A stretch of 64,000 nt of DNA, taken from contig NC_070563.1 of assembly GCF_026914185.1 (NCBI RefSeq), positions 4,237,001-4,301,000 of the forward strand, in the 5' to 3' direction. Source of the DNA: Puccinia triticina (Eukaryota; Basidiomycota; Pucciniomycetes; Pucciniales; Pucciniaceae). Shown here piece after piece: positions 55,966 to 64,000 of the stretch. The position numbers and the translations under genes were made by a program. Numbering within the stretch: position 1 is the stretch's first letter; each line of letters starts with the position of its first letter. A model generated the notes under the pieces. The model was not told the DNA's origin. It made no database searches and worked only from the letters and a program-made list of their open reading frames with translations.

Positions 55966-56234
55966 TTTTCTATACTTCAGAAACATTCAGTCTTAGTAAC
56001 ACTCTTACCATCAGCTATATACTACTTCTCATACCTCCCTCTTCTCCATCCCTCTTCTCCATCCCTCTTTTCCATACCACTCTTTTGCCCTTCCTCTTCA
56101 TTTCTACAAAAATCACACAAAAACAATAGTCATCAGTTCCTCTTCCACTTTCAGTACCTTCAGTCACTATATACCTATACCTCCTACCTTTCCATCCTCT
56201 CCTTTCACCTACCTTCAGCTACCTTTATCCAGCC

Positions 56235-57956
56235 ATGTCTCAAGCAGGAAACTTCATCAACTTCATAGCTCCCAACCTTTACCCTCCTATGGAAGAAGCT
56301 GCCAACCAGAAACCTGTTGCTAGTACCTCTGCCAATATTCTCCCCAACAACAACAACACCAATCCTCCAGACATGGCTCCTCCTACTATACCTAGTTTTG
56401 GACCCTACAGAAACAGCTCCCATACATCAGAAGAATCAGACTTTCTAGGAATCCCCATTCATACCCCCAGGAATCCATCCCCTAGACTCCCTTCCAACAG
56501 GACCTACATACCCAGGCCAACAGCACCAGAATCAGTCAGATCAGCCACTCACTTTTTGGATAGGGAAGCAGTCATGCCAGTCTACCAGGCCCCCACTTCC
56601 AAAGGAGTCAAGATCAGACCCATGGACAAGGAACTCTTCTTTGATGGTACCAATATGCCTGTGGAGAAGTTTATTAGGAGGTATGAAAGTGCAGGAGAAC
56701 ATGATGGTGCTAACTCAAGGGAGCTTGCTGCACAGATAATCTCTTTTCTCAAAGGAATGGACCTAAAGGATGAAGTAGAAGACATGTCAGGCTATGAGGA
56801 CAGAGACTGGGAAACACTGAAGAAACAATTACTCAACAGATTTGGATCCTCTCAACCTCTGGTCAGATACACTAGACAGGACCTAAGGAATCTAATCAGC
56901 ACCACTGCTCAGGGAGGAGGTATCAGGACTTTGGAGGACTTCAAAACCTTTAGGACTAAATTTGAAACTATTTCTCATTATCTAGTAAGAATGAACTATA
57001 GCTCTGACCTGGAGGAATTTAGAGACCTTTTACTAGAAGCCCTCAGCCAGGAATTGGAACTTGCAGTCACAGATGAACTTCTCAGGGACAACCAAATGCT
57101 TTCAACCAAGGATGGAGGGGATATTCTACCAAGTACTGAGGTTTTGCTCACCTACATCCACAAAAAGGTCAAATCAGTAGCAGTCATCAACAGGAGGAGA
57201 CTCAACAGGACAGATACTCCACAGACTAAGGACAACTCACCTGGCATTACTCCCAAACCTTCTCCTTCCTTGGCTCAACCTTCTCCTTCCATGGCCCAAC
57301 CTGTCAAATCTACTGAAACAAACCCTTTACAACAACAGCTTGATACTCTCACCAAACAATTTTCTGCCTTCTCAGTTGGAAAATCTATACCACCTCACAT
57401 GGACAACACCATTGCAGGATTCAGACCCATCAGATGCTACTACTGCTTTCAGGATAACCATGGAACAACCAGATGCAGCAGGCTCACCAAGGATATCAAC
57501 TCAGGCCAGGTCATCAAGGAAGGCAGGGACTATAAACTGCCAGATCAAACACCAATTCCATGGGATACTAGGAGACCTATTCTGGATGTAGTAGAAAAAT
57601 TTGCCAAGGATTCAGCCAAACTCACTACTTCTTTTGGACAATTGGAAGATGATGACACCCCTCAACTCACTGCATATGATTCAGACATGGGCAAAAGGAC
57701 CAGAGCTTCAGAGGACCAGGAGGAACCAGCACAGCCAGAGAAAAGGACCAGAAAGGAAAAGACCACTCTAATGGATATGGATGCCCAGGACCTCATTAAT
57801 ATGGCCAGACCACCAGCTTCTCCAACATCTCCCTCTCCAGCAACCAAAGTCAGATTCCAAACTTCAGATCAGCAATCCTCCAGTAAACCCACCAAAGAGA
57901 AACCTGCCAGAAAAACTTACCTGGAGAAAACCTTGGCAAAGAATACCCTGGAATAG
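56235..57956 (+). CDS. gag: Gag polyprotein (573 aa)
   Basis: It starts MSQAGNFINF after a leader of about 290 nt. The N-terminal third is Pro/Ser/Asn-rich. A central capsid-like retrotrans_gag region (FFDGTNMPVEKFIRRYESAG, then DWETLKKQLLNRFGSSQPLV) follows. A CCHC zinc knuckle C-x2-C-x4-H-x4-C (CYYCFQDNHGTTRC) lies at about residues 401-414, which should bind the element RNA. The C-terminus is charged. It stops at TAG (57954). The next frame (protease) is open from 57,887, so a 70-nt overlap exists in which a -1 shift must occur. No canonical heptamer is visible there; AGA-AAA-ACT at 57,909 is the best candidate. Confidence 0.88.
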   Translation: MSQAGNFINFIAPNLYPPMEEAANQKPVASTSANILPNNNNTNPPDMAPPTIPSFGPYRNSSHTSEESDFLGIPIHTPRNPSPRLPSNRTYIPRPTAPESVRSATHFLDREAVMPVYQAPTSKGVKIRPMDKELFFDGTNMPVEKFIRRYESAGEHDGANSRELAAQIISFLKGMDLKDEVEDMSGYEDRDWETLKKQLLNRFGSSQPLVRYTRQDLRNLISTTAQGGGIRTLEDFKTFRTKFETISHYLVRMNYSSDLEEFRDLLLEALSQELELAVTDELLRDNQMLSTKDGGDILPSTEVLLTYIHKKVKSVAVINRRRLNRTDTPQTKDNSPGITPKPSPSLAQPSPSMAQPVKSTETNPLQQQLDTLTKQFSAFSVGKSIPPHMDNTIAGFRPIRCYYCFQDNHGTTRCSRLTKDINSGQVIKEGRDYKLPDQTPIPWDTRRPILDVVEKFAKDSAKLTTSFGQLEDDDTPQLTAYDSDMGKRTRASEDQEEPAQPEKRTRKEKTTLMDMDAQDLINMARPPASPTSPSPATKVRFQTSDQQSSSKPTKEKPARKTYLEKTLAKNTLE

Positions 57957-58606
57957 ATGAAGAAATTGCCAAAAGGATCCTTAACCAACAAACTATTCAA
58001 CTCACCATTGGAGAAACTTTTTCCATCTCTCCATCACTCTCTGAGGCAGTAAAAAGGAGGATCACCAACAGAAGAGTTCCAGTAGAGGACTCCAAATCAG
58101 CAAACTCTGGAAATCTAGACCAGGAAGAGGAGGAACCACAGGAACCAACCACTCATTATTCTTGCCCTCTTGGATATATCAACATCAGCATCAGTGGACA
58201 ACAACATCAGGCCCTTTTGGATACTGGATCAATGATCAACATCATACCTGAAACTTTGGCCAACAAACTAGGACTTCAGATGACAGCCAAACCAATGAAG
58301 CTCAAAGGAATTGGGGGACACCTTGCAGAAATGCCAGGAATTGCTGAAGATGTAACAGTCACCATTGGGAAAGTATCTAGGACAGTTCACTTCTGGGTAG
58401 CCAGGGGATCAGTTCAACTTATCATTGGGAAGCCCTTCTTAATGGATGTGTCAGCAACTATCAACTACCATGGGGAGAGAGGAGAATCACTTTCCATTCA
58501 AAGCACCTCAGGACAAACTTACCTGGTTCCAATCCTGCTACCTAGCCACCAGAAATGGGAAACTACTCTACCAGCAAACTCAGCAACTCTGGATTTTTTA
58601 GTCTAA
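57887..58606 (+). CDS. pro: Retropepsin-like aspartic protease frame
   Basis: Open in the -1 frame relative to gag. An acidic linker is followed by GYINISISGQQHQALLDTGS, with the catalytic D-T-G-S at about 58,205-58,216, then INIIPETLANKLGL and, near the C-terminus, VQLIIGKPFLMD, the usual flap-distal hydrophobic-hydrophobic-G motif. It is a single-domain protease that dimerises in this family. It stops at TAA 58604-58606 just after a slippery heptamer leading into pol. Confidence 0.85.
   Translation, partial: THQRETCQKNLPGENLGKEYPGIDEEIAKRILNQQTIQLTIGETFSISPSLSEAVKRRITNRRVPVEDSKSANSGNLDQEEEEPQEPTTHYSCPLGYINISISGQQHQALLDTGSMINIIPETLANKLGLQMTAKPMKLKGIGGHLAEMPGIAEDVTVTIGKVSRTVHFWVARGSVQLIIGKPFLMDVSATINYHGERGESLSIQSTSGQTYLVPILLPSHQKWETTLPANSATLDFLV
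58594..58600 (+). promoter_or_regulatory. TTTTTTA -1 ribosomal frameshift site at pro/pol junction
   Basis: In the protease frame the bases read GAT-TTT-TTA, which fits X-XXY-YYZ exactly. A -1 slip leaves the protease frame two codons before its stop and enters the pol frame, which is open from 58,546 through 61,767. I did not establish a downstream pseudoknot. Confidence 0.75.
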
Positions 58607-61600
58607 GGCCAGGCTTCCAACTTCACTCCTTTACAGATGGAATCCTGGACAAAAACCCAAAAGAACCAACTTTAGTCACTCATTCAGCAAAATATAAATC
58701 CACTCTAAAAAAAGTAAAACCAGTAAACCTACCTATGCCACTCTCACTCAACCCACCTCTATCAAGGCCTCCACTCTCTAGGGACCCTTACACCACTCCT
58801 TTAACTCCTTTCCCTCCACCTTTCACTCCTACCTCTAAAATCACTCAAGAAAGACTGGACCTCATCAACTTTGGACCCCCTGGATGGCTATCAGAACAAG
58901 AATACCTCTTATTAGTTTGGGTCATCACCATCAGACAAGCAGCCTTGGCCTTCTCAGAATCAGAAAGAGGACTGCTCAAACACACCTATGGCCAACCCTA
59001 TGTTATCCCAGTCATCCCACATGAACCCTGGCAACAAAAACCAATCCCAATTCCAGCACCCATTAGAAACCAGGTTATAGAATTAGTAAGAGAAAGACTC
59101 AGAACTGGCCTCTATGAACAATCCTTCTCCAGTTACTCCAGCCCTATTTTCTGTGTCAAAAAGCAGGATGGCAAGTTAAGGATAGTCCATGATCTTCAGA
59201 AACTCAACAAAGTCACTATAAAGGATGCAGGCCTACCACCATCGCCAGAGGAGCTCATAGAATCATTCACTGGAAGGGCATGCTATGGACTAGGAGACAT
59301 TATGGGAGGATATGATGAAAGGGAGTTAGCACCAGAATCCAGGCCTCTTACCACTTTTGAAACACCTTTAGGCAGATTCCAACTCACCAGACTACCCCAA
59401 GGAGCCACCAATTCAGTTGCAGTTTACCAGGCCCAAATGATGTGGATCCTCCAGGATGAACTCCCTCAGCACCTTGGAATCTTCATTGATGATGGAGGAA
59501 TTAAAGGACCAACCTCAGACTATAATGGAGCAACTCTGGATTCCAACCCTCAGATCAGAAAATTCATCTATGAATATGCCATCACCTTGGAAAGGATACT
59601 CTTTAGGATTGAAGAAGCTGGCTTAACTATTTCTGGTAAAAAGTTTGCTTGTTGTGTCCCTGCCTTGTATCTAGTGGGCCATGTTGTCTGCAAAGAAGGA
59701 AGGAAGATATCAACCAAGAAACTCAACAAAATAGAAACCTGGCCAACTCCCAACACAGCCTCTGCAGTCAGAAGCTTTCTAGGTATCTGTGTCTATGTTA
59801 GGATGTTCATCAAAAACTACTCAACTATCACTGCTCCCCTTAGGCATCTTACCAGGAAGGACTCTTCTTGGGATTGGACTCAAGACTGTCAGGAGGCCTT
59901 TGAAGAACTAAAACAAATCATTGGATCAGACATCACTCTCAAGAAGCTGGAATATGGATCAGAAGCTGGCCAAATCAAACTCTCTGTGGATTCAAGTGTT
60001 ATTGCAGCAGGAGCAGTACTTACCCAAGTGGATTCCTCTGGACTGGATAGGCCTGTGATTTATGAGTCAGTAGTATTTTCAAAAAGGGAATCAAAATACT
60101 CACAATCCAAATTAGAGCTCTGTGGGGTCACCAAAATTCTCAAGAAACTTCAGCATAAACTTTGGGGCCAACATTTTTTACTCAGAGTGGATGCCAAATG
60201 CCTTATTGGAATGATCAACAACCCCTCTCTTCCAAATACTCCTATGAACAGATGGATTGCCTTCATTCAGCTCTTCTCTTTTGATCTAGAACATACCCCT
60301 GGAAAAACCTTCACCCTCCCAGATGGACTCTCAAGAAGGCCCCCTGATCCTGGTGAAGAAGATTGTCCTAGCTTTGATGAAGATGAACCTTGGATTAAGC
60401 CACACCCTGGATTTGGACTCAAAAATTCTTCCCTTGGACTCCTTTCTTTTCCTGGATTGCTTCTGGGGACATCAGCTCAGTTGGGGGAGGGGGTAAAGAT
60501 CTTACAACAGGGAATATGGAAACACTTACAAGAATATCTCTCAACTATGAACAGACCACCTGGATGCAGCCCCCTGGAATTCAAACAAATTTTGCACAAA
60601 TCAGCCAACTTTTTCCTTTCTAATGGAGTCTTGCATAGGATCAACAAACCCTTTTCCCAAATAGTAGTCACCACTCCTTTAGCCCAAATCAAAATCCTCA
60701 AATCTCTTCATGAAACACTAGGCCATAGAGGTATTTCAGAAACATACAGAAGAACTAAACTCAGGTTTTGGTGGCCAGGACTCAAAAGAAGTGTAACCAG
60801 GTGGGTCCAATCCTGTGAAGCCTGCCAGAAAAGGAATTCAGTACTACCCATGGAGCCCAAGAAACCTACTGGAACATCAACAATCTTTGGAAGAGTCAGC
60901 CTGGACACAGTTCACATCAAGGCAGGCAAATGGAAATACTTGGTAATTGCTAGAGATGACCTCTCAGGATGGATTGAAGCTGTTGGTTTGGAAAAGATTC
61001 AGGCAAAGAAAATCTCCCAATGGTTCCTGGAAAACTGGATCTACAGATATGGAGCACCTTGGTCAGTTACAGTGGATGGAGGATCAGAATTTGGACAACA
61101 ATTTCAAAAATCTCTTCTGGAAGCTGGAATCAAAGTCAAAGTCACCACACCTTACTACCCAGAAGCTAATGGAATGGTGGAAAGAGGACATCAAGCAATC
61201 AAGGACACCTTGGTCAAACTCTGTGGACAAGAAGGCAAGAAATGGAGGAATTATTTACCCTTAGTTTTATTTGCAGATAGGATATCCACCAAAAGATCAA
61301 CAGGCTATTCCCCATATGAACTGGTGCTTGGACAATCTCCCATCTTACCCATTGACTTAGAATTGGAGACTTTCTTTGGCATAGACTGGACCAAAGTGGA
61401 ATCAACCCAGGATCTTCTTCTAGCTAGGACTCTTCAACTGGAAAATAGGGATTCCACTCTTCAATTGGCACATCAAAAATTACTGGACACCAGGAAAACA
61501 TCTGTGGATTACTGGAATAACAAGAAAACATCCAGGAAACCTTTACAGACAGGAGAATTGGTATTAGTATACAACAAATCACTGGACTCTCAATTTGGAA

Positions 61601-61767
61601 AACTCTTTGAAAATAAATGGAATGGACCTTACAAAGTAAAATCTCAAAATCCTGGAGGCTCTTATATCCTGGAGGAACTAGATGGAACAGAATTGGCCAG
61701 GAGATATGCATCAACTCATGTCAAAAAATATCACTCTAGGACTCTAATATCTGAAAACCCACCATAA
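58600..61767 (+). CDS. pol: Pol polyprotein: reverse transcriptase, RNase H, integrase
   Basis: The frame is open from 58,546 and probably entered by frameshift at 58,600. RT: KKQDGKLRIVHDLQKLNKVT, GLGDIMGGYDERELAPESRP (first Asp), RLPQGATNSVAVYQ, and the active site IFIDDGGIKG (F-I-D-D in place of Y-x-D-D, as in many basidiomycete Ty3 elements). RNase H: LSVDSSVIAAGAVLTQ, then KLELCGV and LRVDAKCLI. Integrase: HHCC finger (HETLGHRG..CEACQK), catalytic core D..D..E (SLDTVHI, TVDGGSEF, NGMVERGH) and a GPY/F-like module (NKWNGPYKV). No chromodomain is seen at the C-terminus. No internal stop, so it is probably active or recently active. Confidence 0.93.
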   Translation, partial: SLRPGFQLHSFTDGILDKNPKEPTLVTHSAKYKSTLKKVKPVNLPMPLSLNPPLSRPPLSRDPYTTPLTPFPPPFTPTSKITQERLDLINFGPPGWLSEQEYLLLVWVITIRQAALAFSESERGLLKHTYGQPYVIPVIPHEPWQQKPIPIPAPIRNQVIELVRERLRTGLYEQSFSSYSSPIFCVKKQDGKLRIVHDLQKLNKVTIKDAGLPPSPEELIESFTGRACYGLGDIMGGYDERELAPESRPLTTFETPLGRFQLTRLPQGATNSVAVYQAQMMWILQDELPQHLGIFIDDGGIKGPTSDYNGATLDSNPQIRKFIYEYAITLERILFRIEEAGLTISGKKFACCVPALYLVGHVVCKEGRKISTKKLNKIETWPTPNTASAVRSFLGICVYVRMFIKNYSTITAPLRHLTRKDSSWDWTQDCQEAFEELKQIIGSDITLKKLEYGSEAGQIKLSVDSSVIAAGAVLTQVDSSGLDRPVIYESVVFSKRESKYSQSKLELCGVTKILKKLQHKLWGQHFLLRVDAKCLIGMINNPSLPNTPMNRWIAFIQLFSFDLEHTPGKTFTLPDGLSRRPPDPGEEDCPSFDEDEPWIKPHPGFGLKNSSLGLLSFPGLLLGTSAQLGEGVKILQQGIWKHLQEYLSTMNRPPGCSPLEFKQILHKSANFFLSNGVLHRINKPFSQIVVTTPLAQIKILKSLHETLGHRGISETYRRTKLRFWWPGLKRSVTRWVQSCEACQKRNSVLPMEPKKPTGTSTIFGRVSLDTVHIKAGKWKYLVIARDDLSGWIEAVGLEKIQAKKISQWFLENWIYRYGAPWSVTVDGGSEFGQQFQKSLLEAGIKVKVTTPYYPEANGMVERGHQAIKDTLVKLCGQEGKKWRNYLPLVLFADRISTKRSTGYSPYELVLGQSPILPIDLELETFFGIDWTKVESTQDLLLARTLQLENRDSTLQLAHQKLLDTRKTSVDYWNNKKTSRKPLQTGELVLVYNKSLDSQFGKLFENKWNGPYKVKSQNPGGSYILEELDGTELARRYASTHVKKYHSRTLISENPP

Positions 61768-61905
61768 AAACATAAGTCTCTGCCCTCCTCCCTTCTAAAT
61801 CTAGCCCACTCAATAGGATCCCATTCTAATATACCATAAAAAAAATAAAAGCATTAAAAAAAAAATAAGAAAATCAGTAAAAAAAAAAAAAAAAAAAAAA
61901 AAACA

Positions 61906-62627
61906 CTAGGACTTACCAGCATCAGACATTCTTTGGGCTCTCTCTCTATCTTCTCTAGTTCTCAACTCTTCATCGCGTTCTCTTCTCAAGCTAGCTGCTT
62001 CCACTCGTTCTCTTTCGCGTCGGACTCGGCGGCTGGCGCGGTTTCTTTGGCGACGGAGGCGCATTGTGTTGGCACGACGTTCTTGGCGCTTGAGTTCTGC
62101 TCTCGCAATATGCTCAAGGTCTTTGGTTCGAGTATTTGACAGATCAATCATCTATCACGCCAGATACGGGAAAAAAAAAAATCTTAGCAAAAAAAAATAA
62201 AATAATAATAATAAACCGATATAATATATATGACGGAAAAAATAAAACTGACTCGGTTGTAGTGTTCTTCAAATTGAGCAAAGAGTAGTTCCTTAGCTCG
62301 TCTAGCGGCCATGGGATCTTGGTGTTTGGCCTGCACGAACTCTACAAATTCCTGTTCCATCGCGCTATGGAAAACTTGGGCCCCACGAAGGGGAATACTC
62401 TCGGCTACGAAGGCCGCTTGGACAGGCATGAATGGCGTATCAAAAGCGAGAGAGTCTGGCGTATGTGGCTCGTCATTTCGGATTGGAAATATCACGCGGT
62501 CGGATTTGCTTGAAACATCTCTCATAGAGGTACCATCGATGCTGGAGGCGTAAGAATCTAAGTCGATGGGGTAGGCAAAGGAGCTACCTTCAATCTGGGC
62601 GATAGGAGCGGCGTGGATAGTGGACAT
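61906..62627 (-). CDS. Spliced antisense accessory gene downstream of pol (206 aa), function unknown
   Basis: Exon 1 is 62627-62253 (MSTIHAAPIAQIEGSSFAYP), exon 2 is 62151-61906. The 101-nt GTCAGT..TAG intron keeps the frame. Exon 1 is acidic/neutral and ends LLFAQFEEHYNR. Exon 2 is strongly charged and helical (LEHIARAELKRQERRANTMR, QRNRASRRVRRERERVEAAS), with N-x7-R as in a bZIP basic region but no clean leucine zipper. It ends DAGKS-stop. That end contains G-GTAAGT, so a further exon may have existed and translation could be longer. A TATA-like TATATAAC lies 51-58 bp upstream of the ATG, with a 54-bp repeat further out. I do not recognise the family. It may be an element-borne antisense frame or a captured host gene. 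Confidence 0.55.
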
Positions 62628-62677
62628 TGTTGGATAATTGGATGATTTGTGGACATAAACGACGGATAAAAGCTCGG

Positions 62678-62685
62678 TTATATAT
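62678..62685 (-). promoter_or_regulatory. TATA-like box for the antisense gene
   Basis: TATATAAC on the minus strand, 51-58 bp before the ATG at 62,627, a usual fungal spacing. Confidence 0.45.
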
Positions 62686-62749
62686 GTTGTGGAGTCACCC
62701 TTACGACTCGAATGTTTGACCAAAGCATCCTGATCTCAGCCTATGGACG

Positions 62750-62975
62750 AATCAGGACGGTTTCTTTCTTTAATCTCTTCTCACTGGGCGACGCCGGTGT
62801 ACGACCCGGACGGTTTCTTTCTTTGATCTCTTCTCACTATGGCGACGCCGGTGTACGACCCGGATTGGCTTCCTCTTTTTTATCTCTTATCACTAGGCGA
62901 CGCCGGTGTGCGACCCGGATTGGCCTTCTTTTCACTTATCTTCCCCAGTTTGATGCCGGTGTGCGACCCGGTTTA
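62750..62975. repeat. 54-bp tandem repeat with GACGCCGGTGTACGACCCGG core (four copies)
   Basis: Cores lie at 62790, 62844, 62899 and 62952 (spacing 53-55 bp), separated by T/C-rich 'tttctttgatctcttctcac'. They sit upstream of the antisense gene and may be promoter elements, or part of the retrotransposon tail. The GC-rich core contrasts sharply with its surroundings. Confidence 0.88.
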
Positions 62976-64000
62976 GTTTCTGCCCTGTTTCTTTCTTCTC
63001 TTTTTTTTCCTTCCTCCTTTTGGCGATTCTCGACGTTATACCACGGAAAATAGCTACCCTGGGCGTTATTGGATTGCGCGCGACCTACGCGACGGACTCG
63101 CCGCAGCACGCGACCTGCTACATGGATACAGATCAGCGCCTGGAGACAGGACAACTGGAAAATCAACAAAATTTCCCTATAATATAAAAAGAAAAAGAGA
63201 AAAGAGACTCACATTATTGATTTTGAAGGAAGAAAAAAAGAAAATCAACAAGCTTATGGACCCAAGGGGGCATAAAATACCCTCCTATCTCAGATAAATT
63301 CCATCACCGGGGATAACCATTTTATCAGACATCTTTTCCTCCTTCCTCTATTCCTCCTTCCTCTATTCCTCCTTCCATCACCTCTTCCAGATAAATCATC
63401 CTCTTTTATACTCATTTTAGAATATCAAACTCAGTCAGATTAAGCATCAGAAGGGACATCACCCCACCTCATTACAAATATGTAGAACTTCAACAAATCA
63501 ACTCATCCTCAACTCTTCATCCTTCCTCTACTTCATCCATCTGATTCACTTCATCCTACATATTTCCCTCTTCTGATTAGGCTTTTCCTAAAATTTTTCT
63601 CTCATCATCACTTCCACCATTCCCTCATCAAACATCTCATTCATCATCTCACTGGATCTTTTCCATATCAGTTCCCTATTTTTCTGCAGTTTAGTTATCC
63701 CTTCTTTTAGAACACTGGACCTGGCTTTATCAACTGTTGGAACCTTCACAAACTCAGCCTATCTTGGACACCATCTCAACTCTCTTTTCCCTTATGAAAC
63801 ACTGGATCTAGCTACTTCATGGATTGGAACCCTCAGGAACTCAGTCACTATTGGTCACCATATCACTTTTTCTTCCTCATCACAAATTTATCACTTCACA
63901 TCATTCAGACATCAACATCATCTTCAATTTCTATTCCCTGAATCTGGACCCCTTATTCTTTCCTTGGATCAGTCATCAGTTTCTTTCAGAAATAGTTATA
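62976..64000 (+). other. CT-rich tail before the expected 3' LTR
   Basis: No coding frame with motifs. 'tcctccttcctctat' is repeated at 63,350-63,375. A unit of about 90 bp with 'acactggayctggc/agct' and 'ggaacc' is repeated twice at 63,705-63,840. The composition resembles 1-759, which lies directly before an LTR. Confidence 0.5.

Larger units (their letters stand above)
55040..64000 (+). mobile_element. Ty3-like LTR retrotransposon with antisense accessory gene, 3' end outside window
   Basis: 5' LTR, candidate primer site, gag, protease and pol (RT, RNase H, integrase) occur in Ty3/Metaviridae order. Gag, protease and pol occupy frames 0, -1 and -2, so two -1 shifts are expected. The main frames are free of internal stops, so the copy may be young. 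Downstream of pol there is a spliced opposite-strand frame, a 54-bp repeat and a CT-rich tail resembling positions 1-759. The 3' LTR is expected shortly after 64,000. Confidence 0.85.

Noticed and set aside
61940..62090. bZIP transcription factor assignment for antisense exon 2
   Set aside because: N-x7-R is present, but leucines are not in heptad spacing; arginine-rich composition alone can produce the match.

Overview
This is eukaryotic, intron-containing, repeat-rich DNA. Short spliceosomal introns (about 50-270 nt, GT..AG), a fungal-type eS10 ribosomal protein gene, a fungal SEC10 relic and Ty3 elements of the basidiomycete type point to a basidiomycete. A rust fungus (Pucciniales) is my best guess, but that is inferred from gene style, not proven.

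Layout. Positions 1-1701 hold the 3' end of one Ty3-like LTR retrotransposon (polypurine tract plus 3' LTR). Positions 1702-2048 hold an unusual TIR element built of GTAACG/CGTTAC words. Positions 4397-10080 are a complete, young MULE DNA transposon. It has 179-bp TIRs differing at 2 positions, an 8-bp target duplication, and one three-exon gene that fuses a FAR1-type zinc finger, MULE DDE transposase, SWIM-like zinc motif, AT-hook and OTU cysteine protease. Positions 10.1-22.4 kb are gene-poor: MITEs, minisatellites, a decayed SEC10 copy, a tyrosine-recombinase fragment and an unidentified pseudogene.

Positions 22.9-26.0 kb carry host genes (RPS10, F-box protein). Positions 26.2-28.7 kb hold three TIR elements. 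Positions 29.7-30.9 kb carry a GC-rich three-exon gene of unknown function. Positions 36.4-39.3 kb encode a long, disordered Pro/Ser-rich protein with a basic tail. Positions 40.2-43.6 kb are packed with TIR elements. Positions 44.1-49.0 kb form a second gene island with two divergent genes. One is a six-exon CCDC130/Saf4 (CWC16 family) splicing factor on the minus strand. The other is a five-exon gene for a predicted secreted protein with ten-residue tandem repeats. Positions 49.25-51.31 kb are a large fold-back element whose right arm was split by a solo LTR with 5-bp target duplications.

From 55,040 to past the window end lies a second Ty3 element: 5' LTR, candidate PBS, gag with a CCHC knuckle, protease, and RT-RNaseH-integrase. 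Protease and pol are joined at a canonical TTTTTTA slippery heptamer. Between pol and the expected 3' LTR it carries a spliced reading frame on the opposite strand with its own TATA-like box and 54-bp promoter-side repeats.

Most of the window is therefore mobile DNA in several layers, with small islands of ordinary host genes. The most unusual items are the transposase-OTU fusion whose two introns carry complementary copies of the TIR motif, the antisense gene inside the Ty3 element, and the word-biased TIR family.
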